Positions 7,869 to 15,968 of a stretch of 23,194 nucleotides of DNA are shown piece after piece. Source of the stretch: Pseudomonadota bacterium (GTDB lineage Bacteria > Bdellovibrionota > Bacteriovoracia > Bacteriovoracales > Bacteriovoracaceae); assembly GCA_023432655.1 (NCBI GenBank), contig JAEYUK010000329.1:1-23194 (forward strand). Reading direction: 5' to 3'. Position 1 is the first letter of the stretch. Each line of letters begins with the position of its first letter. Made by a program: the position numbers and the translations under genes. The notes beneath the pieces were generated by a model that saw only the letters and a list, made by a program, of their open reading frames with translations, searched no databases and was not told where the DNA came from.

Positions 7869-8597
7869 ATAGCTATCAATGATTTTGTTAACCACTTCTA
7901 TCTCTTCGACGAAATTTTCTTTCAAAGCATTTTTATCCTTAACAGGATTTTTCACCGCCCAAAGACTATAGCTGATGATGAGGGTTTTGTTCTCTTTAAG
8001 CGGGACGTAGGATGAAACACTCACCCCTCCAAAAATATCTCGGTTAAACTGGCTCATTTCCTTAAACATGATGGTTGAGGCTCCCTGAGAAATGACGTCT
8101 AATTTCTTTGCTGCTCCTACCGCACGGATAACTTTAGAATTTGGGAGAGTGCTTAAATCATCGGCATCAAAATACGTTTGCATTTTGTACTTCATGGGCT
8201 TTTCCCCAGGAATTGTCACAATGAAAACTTTGGGAGAAACCTCTTGAATTTTTTGATCACCCATAACCTTAGTTACGAATTTTTTATCAGTCATTTGTTC
8301 CTCCTCGAAAAAGCCAACGGGTTTTGAAGCGATGGAGACGGCCTTACTAATCAGTAAAGTGACGTTACTTTCCTGAATGAGCGACAGTGAATCGAGATCG
8401 AATATTTCAGGATAAGTTACCACCAGCTTGCGAGGGGAGATGGCCGTGAAAAAATAGTGAATATCTCCTTTAAGTAAATCCTCTGTTTTAATCGGGAAAT
8501 TCAATTCTTTTTGTTCCACAGTCTTGGCATTAACTGTAAAAGAAATGATAAGATTGAACACCAGTAGGGAAATAACTTTTTGAAAAGATGGATTCAT
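7863..8597 (-). CDS. Exported protein of unknown function
   Basis: A 244-residue protein with an N-terminal signal peptide (hydrophobic VISLLVFNLIISFTV, cleavage near NAK, about residue 24). The mature part looks like a mixed alpha/beta domain with repeated hydrophobic strands (RKLVVTYPE, VTLLISKAVSIAS, KVFIVTIPGE, TLIISYSLWAV) and no cysteines. I recognise no family or catalytic motif. It is likely periplasmic. It lies divergent from def, with 74 bp between the start codons that must hold both promoters, and convergent with hpf through the shared terminator. Confidence 0.8.
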   Translation of the reverse strand: MNPSFQKVISLLVFNLIISFTVNAKTVEQKELNFPIKTEDLLKGDIHYFFTAISPRKLVVTYPEIFDLDSLSLIQESNVTLLISKAVSIASKPVGFFEEEQMTDKKFVTKVMGDQKIQEVSPKVFIVTIPGEKPMKYKMQTYFDADDLSTLPNSKVIRAVGAAKKLDVISQGASTIMFKEMSQFNRDIFGGVSVSSYVPLKENKTLIISYSLWAVKNPVKDKNALKENFVEEIEVVNKIIDSYK

Positions 8598-8671
8598 ATG
8601 TTTTACCTTTGTTCGATCAGTCTTATCGGTTATTGGCCCCGGAAAGTAAGTAGATTTTTGGAGAATGCCGC

Positions 8672-9208
8672 ATGATCAGGCCAATATGCCGTATGGGTAA
8701 CCCGATTTTGAGAAAAATCACACAGGAAGTGCCTAAAAATATTCTAAAGACTGACAAGTTTGCTCAGATACTTGAAGATCTATTAGATTCTATGAAGCAC
8801 TACGGTGGAATTGGAATTGCCGCTCCTCAGATTGGGATTGATTATCAAGTGGCCTTGATTGAACTCACGGGGATAAATCGGTATGGCGAAGAAATTAATC
8901 TGCCTCTCACAGCTTTCATCAATCCACGAATTGAATATTTAACAAATGCCACTCAAGGATTTTGGGAGGGCTGTCTGTCTGTGCCTGGTTTAAGGGGATA
9001 TGTTGAGCGTCCGGAAAAAGTGAAAGTTAATTATTTAGATGTTGAAGGTAATGAACAAGAATTGGTAGCCTCTGGTTTTCTTGCCACAGTACTTCAACAT
9101 GAACTCGATCATTTGCAGGGCATCTTGTATATTGATAAAATTAAGGATTCCAAACATCTTTCTTATCAGGAAGAATTCGACGAATTTATTCAAAAACGGA
9201 CAAACTAG
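8672..9208 (+). CDS. def: Peptide deformylase
   Basis: Cytoplasmic metalloenzyme that removes the formyl group from the N-terminal methionine of new proteins. All three signature motifs are present in 178 residues: GIGIAAPQ (46-53), EGCLS (99-103, metal-binding Cys101) and QHELDH (142-147, metal-binding His143 and His147, catalytic Glu144). The start is supported by GGAG about 8 bases upstream. It is not paired with fmt, its frequent partner, but with a MATE transporter whose GTG start overlaps the last base of the def stop codon (TAGTG), so the two are probably translationally coupled. Confidence 0.97.
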   Translation: MIRPICRMGNPILRKITQEVPKNILKTDKFAQILEDLLDSMKHYGGIGIAAPQIGIDYQVALIELTGINRYGEEINLPLTAFINPRIEYLTNATQGFWEGCLSVPGLRGYVERPEKVKVNYLDVEGNEQELVASGFLATVLQHELDHLQGILYIDKIKDSKHLSYQEEFDEFIQKRTN

Positions 9209-10548
9209 TGAGCTCACTTTCACCCTCCCGTTCTCAAGCTTTCAAAGAGCTTTTAAAGTTATCTCTTCCTATCATGTTTGGTCACATCGGGATCATGCTG
9301 ATTGGTACCGGTGATATGATTATTGCTGGTCGCTATTCCCGAGAATGTCTGGCCGCCATTGGTTTGGCCATCTCCATTTGTAATCCCATAATGATTTCTC
9401 TTCTTGGATTTCAATTTTCTATCTCGCCATTACTTGCTCAGAAAAGAGGGAACGGCGAAAAAATTGAGGATTATTTTTGGACCATTATTTTTTATAGCTT
9501 CTTGATTTCGATTGTTTCCTGCGGTCTTACTTATTTAAGTATGTATCTCGTTCCGTGGCTGGAATATGGTCAAGAATTAGAAGCGATCATCGTTGAATAT
9601 CTGATGGTCTCAAGTTTCTCTGCCTTTGGTCTTTGTTTCTATCAGGGAATAAAAGAGTTTTATCAGTCTGAAGAAAAGACAACTGCCGCTAACGTGATCG
9701 CTCTTCTGGCTGTTGGAGTTAATCTTTTTTTAAACTATTCATTTGTCTTCGGTAAGTTTGGAATGCCCGAATTAAAAGAAGCTGGGCTCGCCTGGGCAAG
9801 CTTCACCGTCCGATGTTTCATGGCCTTGATGTTATTTATTCCGACATACAAATTATGGAAAACCTCAAAAAACATTAATTGGGGATTCATTAAAGAGATG
9901 TTCCGCTTAGGTGGGCCGATTTCTTTAACCTTGTTTTTTGAAGTCATGGCCTTCTGCTCAGTGACTCTCTTCGTAGGAAAGTTCGCTGAAATCCAGACCG
10001 CCGCTAATAACCTGGCCCTAAACATCGGCTCTCTGGCCTTTATGATTCCACTGTCCATTTCCGCAGCAGTCGGGGTCAAGATCGGTCATGCTTATGGGGA
10101 AAAAAATTACAATACGATTTTTACTTTCAGTCAGATTAGTTTGATTGCTGCCGTATGTTCATCAGCTTTAATGGGATCCTTCTTTTATTTTTTTCCATCA
10201 CTCGTGACTTCTCTTTATACTGATGATCTTCTCGTCTTAGATTGGGCAAAAAAGCTTTTATTCTGGGTAGCTTGCTTTCAACTCTTTGATGGTACTCAAA
10301 TCACAATTGCCGGTATTTTAAGGGGCCTATCAATTACCAAGGCTGCCTCGTATGCGGTTTTCTTCGGCTACTGGATTATTGGAATTCCGTTCGGATATTA
10401 CCTGGCTTTTTATCAGGGCCTTGAAGCTCAAGGATTCTGGATTGGACTGGTGGTGTCTTTAGCAGCGGTGTCGGTGATGCTGGGCTTGATCTTAAGACAA
10501 AAACTTCTGGCCTTCCACATTGAAGGCCAGAAGTTAAAAACTACATAA
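9208..10548 (+). CDS. MATE-family multidrug/Na+ or H+ antiporter
   Basis: A 446-residue inner-membrane protein with about 12 hydrophobic segments, the MATE length and topology. The N-terminal half contains LKLSLPIMFGHIGIMLIGTGDMIIAG and LAAIGLA, matching the NorM/DinF pattern (LPIMxGxxxxxxxGxxDxxxAGxxG..ALAAxG), and the second half repeats it at LGGPISLTLFFEVMAF. Such proteins export cationic drugs, dyes or metabolites using an ion gradient; the substrate here cannot be deduced. The start is GTG overlapping the def stop by one base. The last codons contain a perfect 14-bp hairpin, and the stop lies 8 bp inside the convergent gene on -. Confidence 0.93.
   Translation: MSSLSPSRSQAFKELLKLSLPIMFGHIGIMLIGTGDMIIAGRYSRECLAAIGLAISICNPIMISLLGFQFSISPLLAQKRGNGEKIEDYFWTIIFYSFLISIVSCGLTYLSMYLVPWLEYGQELEAIIVEYLMVSSFSAFGLCFYQGIKEFYQSEEKTTAANVIALLAVGVNLFLNYSFVFGKFGMPELKEAGLAWASFTVRCFMALMLFIPTYKLWKTSKNINWGFIKEMFRLGGPISLTLFFEVMAFCSVTLFVGKFAEIQTAANNLALNIGSLAFMIPLSISAAVGVKIGHAYGEKNYNTIFTFSQISLIAAVCSSALMGSFFYFFPSLVTSLYTDDLLVLDWAKKLLFWVACFQLFDGTQITIAGILRGLSITKAASYAVFFGYWIIGIPFGYYLAFYQGLEAQGFWIGLVVSLAAVSVMLGLILRQKLLAFHIEGQKLKTT
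10502..10535 (-). terminator. Hairpin inside the MATE gene, probable terminator of the convergent minus-strand gene
   Basis: AACTTCTGGCCTTC (10502-10515) pairs perfectly with GAAGGCCAGAAGTT (10522-10535) across a 6-base loop. Read on the minus strand it lies 6 bp past the stop of the gene at 10541 and is followed by a short T-run (TTTT). Read on + it is followed by A-rich sequence, so it can only act as an intrinsic terminator for the minus gene, yet it lies wholly in MATE coding sequence. Confidence 0.7.
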
Positions 10549-11032
10549 AAAAGTCGCCGTTTCCTTGAACCATAGTGTGGCTGCACTTGTATTTTAGAAC
10601 TCCTCCAAAAAATCCAAAAAGAGGATGAAGCCAAAATTTCTGCGCCTTAATCTGATAAGGCCGCGGCACAACCGCCACCGCCATCTGTTTAGCAGGAACA
10701 TTCCTTAAAACTGTACGAATTTTGAATTCTCCATTCTCATCAAGATTAGCAAAGCTATAACCTTCTTCTTGTCCTTCATAATGAGTGTAAGGATGGACAT
10801 ACCAACGATTGGTTTTTACATAGACGACTACTTTAAATTGATCATAGGCATCTGTCGGAAGACCTGATACATGGCCTTTAATGTGCGAGTTTCTTACGAT
10901 CTCATCCACGGTGACTTCGGTGTTTCTGCATTCAGTTTGATATTCTCTGATAATCGCTCGGGACTCTGATTTCCAGCTGGCCTGGGCCTGGGAGGATAAA
11001 ATCAGGGTCGTCATTAGAAGTAAGCTTTTCAT
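10541..11032 (-). CDS. Exported protein of unknown function, beta-sandwich-like
   Basis: A 163-residue protein with a signal peptide (MKSLLLMTTLILSSQAQA, cleavage about residue 18). The mature part has strands such as QFKVVVYVKTNRWYVHP, GEFKIRTVLRNVP and MAVAVVP that suggest a carboxypeptidase-regulatory or transthyretin-like beta sandwich, and two cysteines, one early (YQTEC) and one late (KYKC), which may form a disulfide. The start is supported by AAGGAG 6 bases upstream. The 3' end overlaps the MATE gene by 8 bp. No named family recognised. Confidence 0.78.
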   Translation of the reverse strand: MKSLLLMTTLILSSQAQASWKSESRAIIREYQTECRNTEVTVDEIVRNSHIKGHVSGLPTDAYDQFKVVVYVKTNRWYVHPYTHYEGQEEGYSFANLDENGEFKIRTVLRNVPAKQMAVAVVPRPYQIKAQKFWLHPLFGFFGGVLKYKCSHTMVQGNGDFFM

Positions 11033-11061
11033 TGGGGCTCCTTAAATTAACGTTTATTTTA

Positions 11062-11097
11062 TTCTCCTCTGAATAGGGAGTAGGTACAATAAGGGGT
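11062..11097 (+). promoter_or_regulatory. Possible promoter for the HIT-family gene
   Basis: TTCTCC (11062-11067), a 17-bp spacer, and TACAAT (11085-11090, 5 of 6 to consensus) would start transcription near 11097, about 45 bases before the ATG. The -35 is poor. Confidence 0.3.
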
Positions 11098-11141
11098 GTA
11101 AATTACCGTGAAGTTTGTTGACTTAAAAGATCAGGTTTTGC

Positions 11142-11570
11142 ATGACATGCCCATTATGCCAGAGAGTAGAGCACACCCAGTCCCATCAGTATCCTTATCT
11201 CATCCATGAATTCGAAAACTCGTATCTCTATCTGGGAGAACATCAGTTCTATCGAGGTTATTGCGTCCTTGTTACTAAAGAGCACTTTCAGGAAATGACC
11301 GATGTCCCAGAAGAGAAAAGAGAGATTCTCTTTAGAGAAATGATGAGTGCTCATGCGGCCATCGAGAAAGCTTTTCATCCAAAAAAGATGAATATGTGCA
11401 GTCTTGGAAATGTTGTTCCTCATGTTCACTGGCACTTCTTCCCACGCTACGCCGATGATGCAAATTTTACTAATCCGCCTTGGTTGCAAATGCATCTGTT
11501 TGATACGGTCAAAGTGACACCGGATGAGCGGAGCGAACTTATTAAAAAAGTGAAAGATAAAATTTTTTAA
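11142..11570 (+). CDS. HIT-family nucleotide hydrolase/transferase
   Basis: A 142-residue cytoplasmic protein. The histidine-triad motif H-x-H-x-H is clear at 94-98 (VVPHVHWHFFPR), with His96 the expected nucleophile that attacks the alpha-phosphate of nucleotides such as AMP-lysine, Ap4A or similar. The N-terminus has CPLC (3-6), half of the zinc site found in many HIT proteins. The phrase LGEHQFYRGYCVLVTKEHFQEM is the typical 'xxPxxPGHxLVxPKxH' strand region in a diverged form. The start is fixed by an in-frame stop 15 bp upstream; the ribosome site is weak (AGG). The exact substrate is not predictable. Confidence 0.9.
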   Translation: MTCPLCQRVEHTQSHQYPYLIHEFENSYLYLGEHQFYRGYCVLVTKEHFQEMTDVPEEKREILFREMMSAHAAIEKAFHPKKMNMCSLGNVVPHVHWHFFPRYADDANFTNPPWLQMHLFDTVKVTPDERSELIKKVKDKIF

Positions 11571-11622
11571 TGTAGGCCACTGTCAGAATTGTATTAAGCT
11601 TTAACAAAAAACGAATTAATGA

Positions 11623-11651
11623 TTGCCAATCGACAGGCAGAGTCTTTCAAT
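11623..11651 (+). promoter_or_regulatory. Possible promoter for the secreted nuclease gene
   Basis: TTGCCA (11623-11628, 5 of 6) and TTCAAT (11646-11651, 4 of 6) are separated by 17 bp, about 35 bp before the nuclease start codon. It is the best sigma-70 match in this intergenic stretch. Confidence 0.35.
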
Positions 11652-11686
11652 CTTAGGGACAAATAAATTTTACCATGGATGTGTAA

Positions 11687-12556
11687 ATGAAGTTTTCCCT
11701 GCTGCTCCTATTATTATTAAGCACGACGACTTGGGCCAAGTGGACAGTCACAACCTACAACATTAGAAATTTCGATAATGATATGCGCGAAGGCCGCACT
11801 GATCTTGTTGAACTCGCAAAGATTCTTAAGAGTTCACAAGGTGATGTGATGGCCTTCGAAGAAATTGTTAATACGAAAGCTTTCGAAAACTTAATCAAAA
11901 ATAATCTTCCCGGGTATGCCTACAAAATATCAACCTGTGGCGGAGGCGGAAAACAACAGCTCGCCATCGCTTACAATCCTAAGTTGTTCCAATATGTAAA
12001 TTCCACGGAAGACCGTACCTTTACCGGAAAGTTCGATGGGAGTTGCGGTTCTCTAAGACCTCTTCTTTTGGTGGATCTTCTCCATAAAGAGTCGAAGCAA
12101 ACTTATACTTTTGGGGCCGTTCATTTGAAAGCTGGCGGTGATAATCGGGCCATGTCCCAACGCTGGAAGCAGTACCTTCTTATGCAAGAACTAGCTGAGG
12201 ACTATGCCGGGAAAAACCTTATCCTATTAGGTGACTTCAATACGACCGGCTATAACATCAAAGATCAGGATTATACAAAATTCGAAGATTTTCTAGGAAC
12301 TTCTGGACTCAGAACTGTTTCTGAAAACCTAGGCTGTACGAGTTATTGGCATGGTGGACTGATTGGTGGAAATGATTATCAGCCTTCAATCTTAGATCAC
12401 GTTGTCATTCAGGATAAGAACATGGGGTCGGTTACCGATGTAAAGCTCGGGGCACATTGTGCTAGAGTTGAGTGCCGTCCTGCAACACCAGCGGAATTAG
12501 GAGTGAGCTACGAGTCGGTTTCTGATCACTGTCCGATCCAGGTTACATTTAAGTAA
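11687..12556 (+). CDS. Secreted endonuclease/exonuclease/phosphatase-family (DNase I-fold) protein
   Basis: A 289-residue protein with a signal peptide (MKFSLLLLLLLSTTTWA, cleavage about residue 17). All landmarks of the EEP (DNase I/exonuclease III) fold are present: TYNIRNF (Asn25), the metal-binding Glu in AFEEI (58-59), VHLKAG with His146, LGDFNT with Asp183 and Asn185, LDH (237-238) and the terminal SDHCP with Asp280/His281. Several cysteines (including C84, C120, C217, C258, C263, C282) suggest disulfides in an exported enzyme. The likely role is degrading extracellular or prey DNA/RNA or another phosphodiester such as sphingomyelin; the nuclease call is favoured because of similarity to secreted bacterial nucleases, but lipid phosphodiesterase cannot be excluded. 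The gene stands alone; the stop lies in a 6-bp inverted repeat (GGTTAC/GTAACC). Confidence 0.88.
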   Translation: MKFSLLLLLLLSTTTWAKWTVTTYNIRNFDNDMREGRTDLVELAKILKSSQGDVMAFEEIVNTKAFENLIKNNLPGYAYKISTCGGGGKQQLAIAYNPKLFQYVNSTEDRTFTGKFDGSCGSLRPLLLVDLLHKESKQTYTFGAVHLKAGGDNRAMSQRWKQYLLMQELAEDYAGKNLILLGDFNTTGYNIKDQDYTKFEDFLGTSGLRTVSENLGCTSYWHGGLIGGNDYQPSILDHVVIQDKNMGSVTDVKLGAHCARVECRPATPAELGVSYESVSDHCPIQVTFK

Positions 12557-12636
12557 CCTTCCTTTCTTTCCTCATCCACAAATAAATTGAAATCTGTTAT
12601 CCTTGGGAGATTAAACATCTCTCAGGGATAGTTATC

Positions 12637-13830
12637 ATGACATTTTTGTCCGACCGAGTTTTAAAATTAGCTGAATCTGAAACCCTGGCCATGGCCCGTT
12701 TGGGTAATGAATTAAAAGAAAAAGGTGTTGATGTTATCAACATGAGTCTGGGTGAACCGGACTTCAATACTCCTGACTTTGTGAAGGTCGCTGCGAAGTC
12801 TGCTATTGATGATAATTTTTCATATTATACCCCAGTTCCTGGATACAGGGATCTTCAAGTTGCCATAGCCCAAAAATTTAAAAGAGATAATAATCTGGAA
12901 TTTAACCCTTCTCAGATTGTGGTTTCAACCGGGGCCAAGCAGTCCATCATTAACGTTGTGATGGCGACCATAAATGCTGGTGATGAAGTGATCCTTCCCG
13001 TGCCTTATTGGGTAAGTTATTCGGAGATGATTCAGTTAAATGAAGGCAAAGTTGTTTTACTTAATACTGATTATAAATCAGATTTCAAAATCACGCCTGC
13101 CCAACTAGAGGCTGCGATTACTCCCAAAACAAAGATGTTTCTTTTCTCAAATCCATGTAACCCAACCGGGACTATGTATACTGAAAAAGAACTGCGAGCC
13201 TTAGGAGAAGTGTTTAAAAAGTATCCTCATGTTCTCATTATTTCTGATGAGATTTATGAATATATTACCTTCGGTGAAAAACTTTTTTCTATCGGTTCAA
13301 TACCTGAATTAAAAGACCGGGTTGTGACCGTCAATGGTCTTTCAAAGGGCTTTGCTATGACCGGATGGCGGTTAGGTTATTTGGGAGCACCGGAAGAGAT
13401 TGCTAAGGCCTGCGTGAAAATTCAGGGACAGTTTACTTCGGGAGCAAGTTCGATATCTCAGAGGGCCGCACTAGAAGCTGTGAAAGCTGGCCCCGAAGTT
13501 ATTGCGACGATGAGAGAAGCTTTTAGAAAGAGAAGAGATCTTCTCATATCCCTCATGAAAGATGTGCCGAATGTGAAAGTTAATAATCCCGGGGGTGCTT
13601 TTTATCTTTTCCCTGAGGTCTCTTTTTATTACGGCAAAAAATTCGGAGATCAAACGATCAAAGACGGCAAAGATCTTTGCATGTATCTGTTGAATCACGC
13701 TCATGTTGCGATGACTCCTGGAGGGGCTTTCGGAGCTCCGAATTACATTCGTCTGTCTTACGCAGCTTCAGAAGATCAGATTCGTGAAGCTGTAAGCCGA
13801 ATAAAAAAAGCTCTTATGGAACTTAAATAA
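12637..13830 (+). CDS. aspC: Class I/II PLP-dependent aminotransferase (aspartate aminotransferase type)
   Basis: A 397-residue fold-type I PLP enzyme that transfers amino groups between amino acids (probably aspartate) and 2-oxoglutarate in the cytoplasm. Visible landmarks are SLGEPDF, YTPVPG (65-69), SNPCNPTG (171-178, Asn175 contacting PLP), SDEIYE (203-208, Asp204 and Tyr207), the Schiff-base lysine in NGLSKGFAMTGWRLGY (Lys237), and Arg372 in YIRLSYA, which binds the substrate alpha-carboxylate. The SKGFAMTGWR and SNPxNPTG patterns point to subgroup Ib, as in Thermus and Bacillus AspB/AspC. The precise amino acid preference cannot be read from sequence. AGGGA precedes the ATG by about 8 bases. 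Next is a small exported gene and fumC, so oxaloacetate/fumarate metabolism is clustered here. Confidence 0.93.
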   Translation: MTFLSDRVLKLAESETLAMARLGNELKEKGVDVINMSLGEPDFNTPDFVKVAAKSAIDDNFSYYTPVPGYRDLQVAIAQKFKRDNNLEFNPSQIVVSTGAKQSIINVVMATINAGDEVILPVPYWVSYSEMIQLNEGKVVLLNTDYKSDFKITPAQLEAAITPKTKMFLFSNPCNPTGTMYTEKELRALGEVFKKYPHVLIISDEIYEYITFGEKLFSIGSIPELKDRVVTVNGLSKGFAMTGWRLGYLGAPEEIAKACVKIQGQFTSGASSISQRAALEAVKAGPEVIATMREAFRKRRDLLISLMKDVPNVKVNNPGGAFYLFPEVSFYYGKKFGDQTIKDGKDLCMYLLNHAHVAMTPGGAFGAPNYIRLSYAASEDQIREAVSRIKKALMELK

Positions 13831-13858
13831 GTATGTAAGAACTCAGGCCAGAATTTAG

Positions 13859-13889
13859 GTCCGGTCGACACCTTGGTTAAAGACCGGAC
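13859..13889 (+). terminator. Inverted repeat downstream of the aminotransferase gene
   Basis: GTCCGGTC (13859-13866) pairs perfectly with GACCGGAC (13882-13889) around a 15-base loop, 28 bp after the aminotransferase stop. The following sequence is only moderately T-rich, so it may be a weak terminator or an mRNA-stabilising hairpin. Confidence 0.4.
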
Positions 13890-13941
13890 TCTAAAGTTAA
13901 GTTATGTTTCATTTCGAAGTAAACCCTCTCAGGAGTTCGAA

Positions 13942-14298
13942 ATGAAATTTCTTTTTCTACTATCCATACTTTCACTATCTTCTCAATCGTTTGCTGCAGT
14001 CGCCTGGAAAGTCGTCGCCGAAACCACAAACTGCGACGATAAAATTCAAGTCCTGGCCAAAGAAGGAGAGAAATACGTGCTGGTCGTTAATGGTGACCAG
14101 AAGACAAAACTATTCAATCAGGATGGAAGTGCTTTCGAAGAGGCCCCGAAGAGTACAACCATTTATAACAATTCAGACACTGGCGAGTTTCGATATACCT
14201 TTATCCAGCCAAGTGTCGTCGAGGGAAATCTTCCAAAAATTAATATCACAAATCATGATGGCGAGAAATCTCGTTGTAAGATGAAACTTAACCAATAA
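13942..14298 (+). CDS. Small exported two-cysteine protein, function unknown
   Basis: The start at 13942 gives 118 residues and is preceded by AGGAG 7 bases upstream; a TTG-initiated frame 23 codons further upstream has no ribosome site and runs into the inverted repeat. The signal peptide [18 protein letters not shown] is cleaved near residue 18. The mature domain of about 100 residues is beta-rich with two cysteines, Cys31 and Cys112, near its two ends. This architecture resembles the unrelated-looking small protein at 5924-6313. The stop codon TAA overlaps the fumC ATG by one base (TAATG), implying cotranscription and coupled translation with a cytoplasmic enzyme, an unexpected pairing. 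No family recognised. Confidence 0.78.
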   Translation: MKFLFLLSILSLSSQSFAAVAWKVVAETTNCDDKIQVLAKEGEKYVLVVNGDQKTKLFNQDGSAFEEAPKSTTIYNNSDTGEFRYTFIQPSVVEGNLPKINITNHDGEKSRCKMKLNQ

Positions 14299-15716
14299 TG
14301 ATGACTACATCCTTTCGTCTCGAAAGAGATACTTTTGGTGAAATTAAAGTCCCCCAGGAACATTACTGGGGGGCCCAAACGGAACGCTCTCTCCATCATT
14401 TTAAAATTTCTCATGAGAAAATGGACTCTGAGTTAATTCATTCTATTATCTTGATAAAAAAAGCTGCAGCCGAGATTAATGTAAAAAACAATGTCCTTCC
14501 TAGTGATAAGGCCACAGCTATAAAAACAGCGGCGGACAAAATTTTACAAGGTGGATACACCGAAGAATTTCCTCTGTCCGTCTGGCAAACCGGAAGCGGA
14601 ACTCAAACCAATATGAATGTTAATGAAGTTCTCGCGAACCTGGCGAGTGAACTGATGGGTGGAGTAAGAGGGGAAGAACGCCTCATCCATCCAAATGACG
14701 ACGTCAATAAGGGACAAAGCTCCAATGATGTCTTTCCAACAGCAATGAGTATCGCTGCCGTTTCAGTACTTAAAAAAAAGCTCTTGCCCTCTGTAAAGAT
14801 ATTAAGAAACTCTCTGCAAGAACGAACTCAAAAGTTTTGGAATATTACAAAAATAGGAAGAACTCACTTGATGGATGCAACTCCACTGACGTTAGGGCAG
14901 GAGTTCTCGGGGTATGTTTCTCAACTAGATCACGCTCTTATGCACATAGAAGATACTTTATCTCATCTTCAGGAACTTGCCATCGGTGGTACTGCAGTAG
15001 GTACAGGTCTCAATGCTCCAGAGGGATTCGCTGAAAAAATGGCAGAGGTTCTTTCTACTTACACAGGATTTGAATTTAGAACAGCTCCAAATAAATTTGA
15101 AGCCCTCGCCGCCAATGATGCTCTTGTCGCCGCTCATAGCGCACTTAAAGGGTTGGCCCTGGCCTTATTCAAAATAGCAAATGATATTAGATGGCTTGCC
15201 AGTGGTCCCCGAAGTGGTCTCGGAGAAATTGCGCTTCCTGAGAATGAGCCCGGTTCCAGTATTATGCCGGGTAAAGTTAATCCTACTCAATGTGAAGCCA
15301 TGACGATGTTGTGTGCCCAGGTCATAGGTAACGATGTGGCCATTTCTATGGGAGGAGCTTCAGGGAATTTCGAATTGAATGTTTTTAAACCCATGTTGAT
15401 TCATAACTTTCTTCAGAGTGTGAGGCTATTGTCCGACGGATGCCGTTCCTTTGAAGAGTTTTGTGTGAGAGGTATAACTGTTCGCCAGAAACAAGTGGAT
15501 GAGCACCTTCATAGATCACTCATGTTAGTTACGGCCTTAAATCCTCACATAGGTTACGATAAGGCCGCCAAGATTGCTAAAAAGGCCCATCAAGAAGATA
15601 AAACTCTGAAGCAATCTGCGATTGAACTGGGTTATGTCACTGAAGAAGAATTTGATCAGTGGGTAAGACCTGAGAGCATGACTAATCTGAAAGATCCTGG
15701 CCCATTAATGAGTTAA
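14298..15716 (+). CDS. fumC: Class II fumarate hydratase
   Basis: Oxygen-stable, iron-independent TCA-cycle enzyme that interconverts fumarate and malate in the cytoplasm as a homotetramer. The 472-residue length fits FumC (about 460-470). Signature regions are [13 protein letters not shown] (98-110), [17 protein letters not shown] (131-147), [10 protein letters not shown] (187-196) and the superfamily motif [11 protein letters not shown] (319-329) with the catalytic serine. The C-terminal [19 protein letters not shown] is typical of fumarase rather than aspartase or argininosuccinate lyase. Two consecutive ATG codons begin the frame, the first overlapping the preceding stop; ribosome site weak, so coupling is likely. 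The 3' end overlaps a minus-strand lipoprotein gene by 35 bp. Confidence 0.96.
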   Translation: MMTTSFRLERDTFGEIKVPQEHYWGAQTERSLHHFKISHEKMDSELIHSIILIKKAAAEINVKNNVLPSDKATAIKTAADKILQGGYTEEFPLSVWQTGSGTQTNMNVNEVLANLASELMGGVRGEERLIHPNDDVNKGQSSNDVFPTAMSIAAVSVLKKKLLPSVKILRNSLQERTQKFWNITKIGRTHLMDATPLTLGQEFSGYVSQLDHALMHIEDTLSHLQELAIGGTAVGTGLNAPEGFAEKMAEVLSTYTGFEFRTAPNKFEALAANDALVAAHSALKGLALALFKIANDIRWLASGPRSGLGEIALPENEPGSSIMPGKVNPTQCEAMTMLCAQVIGNDVAISMGGASGNFELNVFKPMLIHNFLQSVRLLSDGCRSFEEFCVRGITVRQKQVDEHLHRSLMLVTALNPHIGYDKAAKIAKKAHQEDKTLKQSAIELGYVTEEEFDQWVRPESMTNLKDPGPLMS

Positions 15717-15921
15717 GTTCCTGACGGTGAAGAATGGCCTTATCCCGGCAGCCGCTAAAGACTGAAGGAATATTAAGATCACGTAAGGCCAATACACATC
15801 CCTTAAGATATGAAGCCTGAGCTTGATTAAGAGCAGCATCAAGACTCACTAAATTCTTCTCTTGAGAAGGAGGAGTGTGAGCGCAACTTATGAGAAGAAC
15901 AAAGAAGGCGATGAATTTCAT
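15682..15921 (-). CDS. Small predicted lipoprotein
   Basis: A 79-residue protein with a good lipoprotein signal ([13 protein letters not shown], lipidated Cys at residue 13). The mature part contains [17 protein letters not shown] and FSGCRDKA, a helical stretch with two further cysteines, reminiscent of the many tiny lipoproteins of predatory bacteria. Its last 35 bp are antisense to the fumC tail. The start lacks a clear Shine-Dalgarno sequence, so the gene is less certain than its neighbours, but the lipobox and Lys/hydrophobic signal are unlikely by chance. It is divergent from the phospholipase-like gene with 46 bp between. Confidence 0.6.
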   Translation of the reverse strand: MKFIAFFVLLISCAHTPPSQEKNLVSLDAALNQAQASYLKGCVLALRDLNIPSVFSGCRDKAILHRQELNSLMGQDLSD

Positions 15922-15931
15922 GAATATAATT

Positions 15932-15968
15932 TTGGAATAAAATCTCGGTCCGGTCTAGAATATTTCTA
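15932..15968 (+). promoter_or_regulatory. Possible promoter for the phospholipase-like operon, predicted leaderless transcript
   Basis: TTGGAA (15932-15937, 4 of 6), an 18-bp spacer and TAGAAT (15956-15961, 5 of 6). The expected start, 7 bases after the -10, is the A of the ATG at 15968, which has no Shine-Dalgarno sequence. Confidence 0.45.

Noticed and set aside
11675..11687. Mini-frame ATG GAT GTG TAA abutting the nuclease ATG
   Set aside because: Could permit reinitiation, but it has no ribosome site and three codons arise easily by chance.
12541..12558. GGTTAC/GTAACC inverted repeat at the nuclease stop codon as a terminator
   Set aside because: Only a 6-bp stem, and the tail is pyrimidine-rich with many Cs rather than a U-tract.
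13873..13941. Extended TTG start for the small exported protein before fumC
   Set aside because: It runs through an inverted repeat and buries the signal peptide; the ATG at 13942 has AGGAG.
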